5,485 nt of DNA, taken from the NCBI GenBank assembly GCA_020722245.1, contig DYLE01000165.1, positions 1-5,485 of the forward strand. The letters are read 5' to 3'. The DNA is from Desulfonema limicola (GTDB lineage Bacteria; Desulfobacterota; Desulfobacteria; Desulfobacterales; Desulfosalsimonadaceae). Below the pieces are notes generated by a model. The model worked only from the letters and a program-made list of their open reading frames with translations, searched no databases and had not been told where the DNA came from. The position numbers and the translations under genes are program-made. This document shows, piece by piece, positions 1-5,485 of the stretch (the stretch's first letter is position 1; every line of letters starts with the position of its first letter).

Positions 1-3000
1 CCGCCTACCACCAGGGCGCGCTTGGTCACCGGGATACGGCGTTCCTTTAACGGTTTTAAGCAGACCGCCCGGGCCACGGACATGCGCACCAGCTGCTTGG
101 CCTTTTCCGTGGCGTCCGCGGGTGCGTCGGCATGCACCCAGGAATCCTGGTTGCGGATGTTGGCCATTTCAAACAGGTACTTGTTCAGCCCGATGGATTC
201 AAGGGTGTCCATGAATATCGGTTCGTGGGTTTTCGGGGTGCAGGAGGAGACCACTACCCGGTTGATTCGATGCTCCTTTATTTTTTCCTTGATGACCTCC
301 TGGGCGTCCTGGCTGCAGGTAAACAGGTTTTCACCGGCATAGACCACATGGGGCAGGGTTTCGGCGTATTGGCGCACGGCCGGCACATCCACCACCCCGG
401 CGATGTTGATGCCGCAGTCGCAGACAAACACCCCCACCCGGGGTTCCACCCCCGTGAGATCCATCTCCTCGGGGCGATGCACCGTCTTGACCATGCGGCC
501 CCTTGCCTCGGCAAGCAGCCGCCCGGCTGCGCAGGCCGCAGCGCTCGCCTCGGTCACGGATGCCGGAATATCCTTGGGTCCCTGAAAGACGCCGCAGGCG
601 AAGACCCCGGGCCGGGAGGTGTCAACCGGCGTAAACGGGCTGGTTTCGGCGAAGTTGTATTTGTTGAGCCGAATGTTTAACCGCCGAGCGGTTTCAATGA
701 CCGAGGCCGGAACCACCAGACCGACGGAAAGCACCACCATGTCAAAGGTCTCGATTTTAAGATTTCCGGACTCGTCCGCGTACTTGAGCTGAAGGTCGCC
801 GGATTCCTCGATGACATCGATGGTGTGAACCCTGGCCTTTTCAAACCTCACCTTGGCTTGATTTTTCGCCCGCGAGTAATACCTTTCGTAATCCTTGCCG
901 AAGGTGCGGATATCCATATTGAAGATCACCGTCTCCAGCTCGTGGCTGCAATGGCTTTTGGCGATCATGGCCTCCTTGATGGCGTACATGCAGCAGACCG
1001 AGGAGCAGTAGCCGTTCCCGCAGCGGTTGGTGTCCCGGGAGCCGATGCACTGAAGCCAGGCGATCCGGCGGGGCTCCCTGTGGTCCGACATTCGGACCAG
1101 GTGCCCCAGGGTCGGCCCGGATGCGTTTAAGATCCGCTCGAACTCCAGGCTGGTGAGCACGTTGGGGCTGGACCGGTATTTGTAGGTGTCCTCGAGATCC
1201 GACGGATCAAAGACCTCGCTTCCGGGGCAGAGCACCACCGCTCCGATGGCAAGATCGCGTTCCTCAACGGTCTGGGTGTGGTCGATGGCCTGGGCCAGGC
1301 AGGACTTCACGCACTGGTAGCACTCGGAACAGATCCCGCATTTGAGGCAGCGCCGGGCCTCGGCCCGTGCTTCGGCCTCGTTGTAGCCGCAGGAAACCTC
1401 GTTGAAGTTGCCTTCCCGGGCTTTGGGATCCAGGCAGCGCACCGGCACGCGTTCCTGATGGGGTTCTTGGATGATATCCGGCTTCTCGTATGTCCATTCC
1501 TTTTCGCGGCCTTCCCTTAAATCCATTTGATTGATGTACCGGTGGATGCTTTCAGCCGCCTCTTTTCCGCAGGCCACGGCTTCCACCACCGACTTGGGGC
1601 CGTATAAGGCGTCTCCCCCTGCAAAGACCCATTCCAGAGAGGTCTGAAGGGTGATCGGATCGGCCGCCAGAGCGCCGGATTTTGTCAGCGGCAGGCCATG
1701 GGTGTTGATGTCCGAAAGGTCGGTGGTCTGGCCGATGGAGATGATCACGGTGTCTCCGAAAAACGCCTGGCAGACCTCCTCGTTGTACTTCGGGTTGAAG
1801 CGGCCGTTCTCGTCGAACACCGAGGAGCAGGTTTTAAACTCGATGCCCGAGACCCGTCTGCCGCTGTCGATGAAAAAGGATTTCGGACCGAAGCTGTTGA
1901 CGATGGTGATGCCGCTCTCAATGGCCTCGTCGATTTCGTATTTCCAGGCCGGCATTTCTTCGCGTTTTTCCAGGCAGATCATGGTGACGTTTTTTGCGCC
2001 TTTTCGTTTGGCGGTCAATGCCACGTCAATGGCCACGTTCCCGCCGCCGATCACCAGAACATCCTTGCCGACCTTCACCTCACGGCCCATGGCGACATCC
2101 CGTAAAAAGGTCACGCCCTGAAGAACCCCCTGGGCGTCCTCGTTGTCCACCCCGAGCTTCCGGCCGGCGTGAAGCCCGATGGCGAGAAACACCGCGGCGT
2201 ATCCTTCGGCCTTGAGGCTGTCTAGAGTGATATCCTTGCCGAAGGTCACGCCGGTTCTGATGGCGACTCCCATTTGCTCGATGATGCGGATCTCCTCGGC
2301 CAGAACATCCCTGGGGAGCCGGTATTCGGGGATCCCCACCGCCATCATGCCGCCGGCCAGGGGAAGCTTTTCGTAAACCGTGACGCCGTAACCCTGACGT
2401 GCAAGGAAATAGGCGGCGGCCAGTCCGGCAGGCCCGGAACCGATCACCGCAACCTTTTTATCCTTTTTTTCAGCGGTCACCGGGATGGAGGGCTCCCCCT
2501 GGCTGCGCTCCCAGTCGCTCAAAAACCGGTGGAGCTCCCGTATGGCCAGGGGCTGGTCATAGTCCCCCCGGGTGCAGATCCCCTCGCAGGGATGATGGCA
2601 GACCCGGCCGCACACCCCGGGAAAGGGATGCGCCTCCCGGAACAGATCCAGGGCTTCCCTGTATTTCCCCTGGTTGATCAATGCGATGTAGCCTTGAATG
2701 CTGACATGGGCGGGGCAGGTGGCCTTGCACGGCGCGGTCCCCCGCTTGCTGATGGCAAAGGCCCCGGGAATGGCCTGGGGGTACTTTTTATATATGGCTT
2801 TGCGTTTGCTCAGCCCCATGTCCTGTTCATCGAAAACTTCAATGGGGCAGATCTTGGTGCACTCCGAACAGCTGGTACATTTGGCGGGATCCACGTACCG
2901 GGGTTCTATGCGGATATGCGCCTTAAAATGGCCCGGCTCCCCCTCAAGCGCAAGGAGCTGGGTGTTGGTCAAAAGCTCGATGTTTAAGTGCCGGCCGACC

Positions 3001-3236
3001 TCGACCAGTTTGGGCGAGATCACTCACATGGCGCAGTCGTTGGTGGGAAAGGTCTTGTCGAGCTGGGCCATCATGCCGCCGATGGCCGATGTTTTTTCGA
3101 CAAGGTAGACATAGTATCCGGAGCCGGCCAGGTCTATGGCGGACTGCATCCCCGTGATACCGCCCCCCACCACCATGACCGCGCCGACCGTATCGGTTTT
3201 TTGTTTATTGGCACCAGGTTCCAGTTTCTGTTCCAT
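1..3236 (-). CDS. hdrA: HdrA-like selenoprotein with inserted GltD-like module (3' end beyond window)
   Basis: Large flavin/iron-sulfur electron-transfer protein of the heterodisulfide reductase A family, probably cytoplasmic. At least 1078 residues are visible. In order: a Rossmann GGGITG loop (24-29); FPTNDCAM followed by UGA at residue 71, read as Sec; a CxxCxxCxxxCP cluster motif (C120, C123, C126, C130); a GltD/NfnB-like Fe-S region (C170, C174, C209, C213, C217, C221); an FAD loop GSGPAG (266-271); an NAD(P)H loop GGGNVA (397-402); a GGD flavin motif ending at D542; a Cys-rich stretch (C630, C633, C636, C639, C642, C646); the HdrA signature CIGSRD (C730) with YCSSVCC (C744, C748, C749); VCDCGINI (C939, C941); C974; SSCTPKTHEP (C999); and ALVVGG at the edge, opening another Rossmann fold. 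The start is fixed by a GGGAGGT ribosome site. Canonical HdrA is about 650 residues, so this is a multi-module version. I saw no other in-frame stop. Family assignment is firm; electron donors, acceptors and any bifurcating role are inference. Confidence 0.92.
2991..3008 (-). promoter_or_regulatory. Candidate bacterial SECIS hairpin
   Basis: In the mRNA, a six-pair stem CUGGUC/GGCCGG (including two U-G pairs) closes a six-base loop GAGGUC. The stem begins 15 nt after the UGA. The loop holds the GGU that SelB recognises in bacterial SECIS elements and shares AGGUC with the loop I recall for the E. coli fdhF element. It lies inside the coding sequence, as bacterial SECIS elements do, and encodes LVEVGR of the HdrA motif. 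I see no clear bulged U, and the distance to the UGA is a few bases longer than in fdhF. The pairing was done by eye, without a folding program. Confidence 0.7.
3024..3026 (-). other. In-frame UGA read as selenocysteine (Sec71 of HdrA-like protein)
   Basis: The codon follows TNDCAM and precedes VISPKLVEVGRH. Ordinary HdrA proteins have Cys at exactly this place (NDCAMC, then I/L and a PKLVEVGRH-like stretch). Homology continues without any frame change for over 1000 codons after it, so a true stop is very unlikely. HdrA with selenocysteine at this motif is known from methanococci and some Desulfobacterota. The alternative, a nonsense mutation of TGC/TGT to TGA, is disfavoured by the hairpin just downstream. 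Confidence 0.88.
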
Positions 3237-3239
3237 TCC

Positions 3240-3246
3240 ACCTCCC
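3240..3246 (-). promoter_or_regulatory. Ribosome binding site of the HdrA-like gene
   Basis: The minus strand reads GGGAGGTGGAATG. GGAGG sits four bases before the ATG at 3236, a strong Shine-Dalgarno match at a slightly short spacing. It supports this ATG, which also places the Rossmann glycine loop about 24 residues from the N-terminus. Confidence 0.75.
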
Positions 3247-3742
3247 GGTATAATTTGATTTTACCGTTTATCTGAAAAAAGGTTTTTTTCCGTTGGGATA
3301 AAAACGCTTCCCAGGTCTCATGGCCAGCGGCTTGCTGATTCCGGAACTTGTTTTTTAGTTTAGGTGATCGGGTTTAATGACGCGTCAGAAACCGGAGACC
3401 CGAGAGCGGATAAATAAAAAAAACAGGTCAGTTGATTACTCTGCTGCATGCTTCCGCGGTCGGGTTTTTCGGTTTGCGATTCAAAAAATTTGTTCTTTTT
3501 TACTAAAAAAAAGTATCCCTGTCAATAGATGCATTTTTTGCCGCAGCCAGTGGTTTATCCGTTTTTTTGGATTTTGGATAAAGGGATCCGTCGGTAAACC
3601 AGATTTTTTGTGCAAATCCGGAAGGCCTGGTTAAAAAAAAGAGAAGTCAAACCGTTGGAGGATGGGGCGCAATGTGTGACATGATCCATTCGGCTCCCAT
3701 TGTTTAAAGTATAGCTGAATTTTATTTCGGGCGACACGTTTT
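3247..3742. other. AT-rich spacer without a supportable gene
   Basis: This stretch separates the HdrA-like start from the broken saccharopine-dehydrogenase-like gene and is clearly richer in A/T runs than the HdrA-like gene. Any promoter of the HdrA-like gene should lie in its left part. I found a lone TAAAAT at about 3253-3258 (minus) but no matching -35, and no sigma-54 pattern, so none is called. The right end (about 3660-3742) may hold a frame-shifted remnant of the broken gene. Several A/T-only palindromes, for example around 3495-3513, and the AACCAG...CTGGTT repeat near 3596-3632 lack a correctly placed T-run and are not called as terminators. Confidence 0.55.
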
Positions 3743-4174
3743 TCAGCAATTCTTCGGCCTCAACCCGTTGTTGGACATACCCGGGGACAATCCGACGCCC
3801 AGCATTAAACTGACGCCGCAATCGGCGGCCCTGTCAGACAGGGATTCGATTTTCGCCAGCGTCGTGTAGGAGGGAGTAAGATCGATATAGTGGGTCTTGG
3901 TGTCGATGCATGCCTGGACAAAACGGTTATCCTTTTGATCAAGACACATGATCGCCAGTTTCGCATCCGGAAGGATTTTGGTCACTCGATCGAGGTTATA
4001 GATATCCAGCTGAAGCGGAATAACCTTTCCGCCGGTGGATGCTGCAAATTCTTCAGCCTTTCGGGAGCTGCGGCCGGCGGAAATAATTTTTCCCGGAAAG
4101 GTCGTGGAGGGTTTCCGGCAGACGACCTTCCCCGCCTGACCCTAGCCCACGATGACGAGTATCTTGTCTTTCAT
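3743..4174 (-). pseudogene. Saccharopine dehydrogenase-like NAD(P)-binding protein, amber-interrupted and truncated
   Basis: The frame begins MKDKILVIVG, then TAG at codon 11 (4142-4144), then GQAGKVVC. Ignoring the TAG gives the GxGxxG dinucleotide loop of a Rossmann domain. It continues with FPGKIISAGRS (second strand, NADP-type arginine region), PLQLDIYN, IMCLDQKDNRFVQACI, THYIDLTPSY and GVGLSPGMSN, all typical of the N-terminal half of saccharopine dehydrogenase-like oxidoreductases. After GMSN the similarity stops and the frame ends at TGA after 143 codons, against roughly 330-400 for the family. Another frame at about 3660-3800 (VEAEELLKNVSPEIKF) looks like displaced coding sequence, suggesting a frameshift or deletion. 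It starts 18 bp after the lipocalin-like gene, with only a weak GAGAA upstream. No intact product is expected unless UAG is read through, and the missing C-terminal part argues against function even then. Confidence 0.75.
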
Positions 4175-4192
4175 AGGTATATTCTCTTTTGT

Positions 4193-5242
4193 CTATTGCT
4201 TAGCCCTTTCGCCGTACATGCTCATGAATGCCCATCCGTGTTGCGGGGTGTCCTGAACCACCCCCTCGACGCTGCCGTAGCCGAACCATTTTTCAACCCC
4301 GAGCAGCTTGGCGGTCTGATTTTTTTTAAACGCCCGAATATCCAGGGATAGCGATGAATCCGCGGTACTCACCCGGACATTCACCGGATACCTTTTGCGG
4401 GTGCTTTCGCTTTCCCACCACTCCAGCACCGTGCAGGTGAATGACCGGATGCATTGCTTTTCATCCTTCGGGGTCGTGATCATGATATATGGATTGGGCA
4501 TGTACGGCTGATTCCTGTCCTTAGCGGCGACGGTGCTGATGAGGATATCATAGCCGGAGTCCATATGCGCGACGATAAAATGCCCCCCTTCATAGACATT
4601 ATCCCCCCAGTAGTGCTGGAAATGACCGATCCCGGGGACTCCATCGTTCGGCTTTCCATCGATATCCGCTTCCACCCGTGTTCTGGGCATCATATACCAG
4701 TCAAAAAGGGCGTCGGCCTTGTTTTTATCAAAAACCTGATCAAACCGAATAATCTCTTTTTCTGAATACAGGTCAAGACGGGGGTGCAGCTTTGAAAAAT
4801 CCGCGGTCACATGAATCAGGTTCTTTTTTTTATCGTACCGAAGGGCGCTGGTGTTGAACTTTTCGTTTAACCGGTGGTCGTCATGGGCAACCTCCGCAAA
4901 CGGCGGGATAAAGATGGCGCTTTCATAGGTATAGGTATCGGTCGAGGCGTCCATCCAGAAGATATGGGCTAAATTCCCCTGAAAGAAATACAGCTTGCCG
5001 GAGACAAAAAATAAACCCAAATAAATCGGTTTGTTCTTCTCAGGAAAATCGATCCTCGCATGAACAGACCATGTTTCAAGGTCTTGGTCGTGCTTGCCGA
5101 GCGGAATGTAGCTGTTGTTTTCAGCAGGTATGGCCTTGATCCTGAAAACCAGAACCATAATACCCGCAGCAACCAACACCCCGGCGTACCGCAGAAGCAG
5201 CCGACTCCGGATTATTTGAAGGGCGGTTATGATCATCCCCAT
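4193..5242 (-). CDS. Membrane-anchored lipocalin-like protein (CrtC/AttH-type), function unknown
   Basis: An intact 349-residue frame. Residues 19-33 form a hydrophobic segment (YAGVLVAAGIMVLVF) after an arginine-containing N-terminus and before charged residues, consistent with a signal anchor that leaves the rest outside the cytoplasm. No lipobox cysteine is visible. The remainder is rich in alternating beta-strand patterns, with GIGHFQHYWGD at 205-214, a WW pair before a charged stretch, and a closing WFGYGSVEG plus HGWAF, which resemble the paired lipocalin-like beta-barrels of carotenoid hydratase CrtC and AttH-type proteins. Two cysteines in KQCIRSFTC could form a disulfide outside the cytoplasm. 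The ATG at 5242 follows a weak GAGAA; the ATG at 5236 is a possible alternative. The stop is TAG. The fold is a moderate-confidence guess, and I assign no substrate or reaction. A role in carotenoid synthesis is not supported because no such genes are nearby. Confidence 0.75.
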   Translation of the reverse strand: MGMIITALQIIRSRLLLRYAGVLVAAGIMVLVFRIKAIPAENNSYIPLGKHDQDLETWSVHARIDFPEKNKPIYLGLFFVSGKLYFFQGNLAHIFWMDASTDTYTYESAIFIPPFAEVAHDDHRLNEKFNTSALRYDKKKNLIHVTADFSKLHPRLDLYSEKEIIRFDQVFDKNKADALFDWYMMPRTRVEADIDGKPNDGVPGIGHFQHYWGDNVYEGGHFIVAHMDSGYDILISTVAAKDRNQPYMPNPYIMITTPKDEKQCIRSFTCTVLEWWESESTRKRYPVNVRVSTADSSLSLDIRAFKKNQTAKLLGVEKWFGYGSVEGVVQDTPQHGWAFMSMYGERAKQ

Positions 5243-5259
5243 AGTTCTCGTTTACGTTA

Positions 5260-5288
5260 AAATTATCAAACCTCAAATGGAAAATCAA
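5260..5288 (-). promoter_or_regulatory. Candidate sigma-70-type promoter for the lipocalin-like gene
   Basis: On the minus strand TTGATT (5283-5288) could serve as -35, with GATAAT (5262-5267) at 15 bp or TAATTT (5260-5265) at 17 bp as -10. It sits just upstream of the ATG at 5242, leaving a short leader. This is a match by eye in AT-rich DNA, so it is weak evidence. Confidence 0.35.
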
Positions 5289-5394
5289 TGCCCCGGCTGT
5301 TTGCATGCAGGGATTCGTCAAAGTCGGTTTTTGTATGGGTAGGGTGATGTAATTGGTGCTCAGGTGATCTTTAGAAGTGAGCCGCAGCAGGTAA

Positions 5395-5438
5395 GAGCTT
5401 TACGATTTTGTGTATTTTGGAGACAAAACGAAAAGCTC
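5395..5438. repeat. Imperfect inverted repeat
   Basis: The arms GAGCTTTACGATTTTGT and ACAAAACGAAAAGCTC pair as 7 + 2 + 6 base pairs with one mismatch and one bulged A, around an 11-base loop (GTATTTTGGAG). It has no T-run on either side, so it is not a standard terminator. It could be a piece of a repetitive palindromic element or of a small mobile repeat; one copy in this window cannot decide that. Confidence 0.5.
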
Positions 5439-5485
5439 CGGCAAGCCTCTTGGTTGTGGAGGAATGAGGAAGGTCGGATTTTTAA

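Noticed and set aside
2274..2987. 237-codon open frame on the plus strand
   Set aside because: Antisense to the GC-rich HdrA-like gene and without recognisable motifs; a shadow of codon bias, as are the other plus-strand frames between 22 and 3275.
3024..3236. Stand-alone 70-residue HdrA N-terminal protein
   Set aside because: It ends at the UGA where family members have Cys, and homology continues in the same frame; it is the N-terminus of the selenoprotein.
3377..3634. 85-codon plus-strand frame in the spacer
   Set aside because: Biased toward Phe, Lys, Arg and Ser as expected from A/T runs, with no ribosome site or family resemblance seen.
3596..3641. Possible intrinsic terminator AACCAG...CTGGTT next to an A-run
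   Set aside because: For minus-strand transcription the T-run would come before the hairpin, and for plus-strand transcription there is an A-run, not a T-run, so the order is wrong for a terminator.
3890..4351. 153-codon plus-strand frame
   Set aside because: Antisense to the saccharopine-dehydrogenase-like remnant and the end of the lipocalin-like gene; no motif support.
5121..5321. 66-codon minus-strand frame over the lipocalin-like start
   Set aside because: Overlaps the better supported gene in another frame and has no family features.
1..5485. CRISPR array, tRNA, rRNA or insertion sequence
   Set aside because: No regularly spaced direct repeats, tRNA-like cloverleaf, rRNA segment or transposase motif was seen on either strand.

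Overview
The window looks like part of the chromosome of a strict anaerobe, most likely a sulfate-reducing or related Desulfobacterota. This is an inference from gene content: a very large HdrA-type flavin/iron-sulfur protein whose reading frame contains a UGA at a selenocysteine position. All three recognisable genes lie on the minus strand and are read right to left.

Layout. Positions 1-3236 (minus) hold the 5' part of a giant heterodisulfide-reductase-A-like gene that runs off the left edge. At least 1078 codons are visible. Its frame is interrupted only by a UGA at 3024-3026, inside the conserved HdrA motif where other family members have Cys. An 18-nt hairpin that fits a bacterial SECIS lies 15 nt downstream of the UGA, so I annotate one continuous selenoprotein gene, not a 70-residue ORF plus a second gene. 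The protein appears to be built as HdrA flavin half, 4Fe-4S motif, GltD/NfnB-like FAD/NAD(P)H module, HdrA distal half, then the start of a second HdrA module.

Positions 3247-3742 are mostly an AT-rich spacer with no gene I can support, apart from a possible decayed gene tail on its right. Positions 3743-4174 (minus) carry a broken saccharopine-dehydrogenase-like NAD(P)-binding gene. It has an amber codon in the glycine-rich loop and loses its C-terminal part. Positions 4193-5242 (minus) encode an intact 349-residue, probably membrane-anchored protein with lipocalin-like (CrtC/AttH-type) features. It lies 18 bp upstream of the broken gene and is probably co-transcribed with it. Positions 5243-5485 contain a candidate promoter and an imperfect inverted repeat, but no gene.

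The HdrA-like protein would take part in flavin-based electron transfer or bifurcation, with the GltD-like module as a plausible NAD(P)H entry or exit point. The right-hand pair shows no functional link to it. The most interesting content is the Sec-containing, GltD-fused, apparently tandem HdrA. The second point of interest is the neighbouring frame, which is interrupted only by amber codons.
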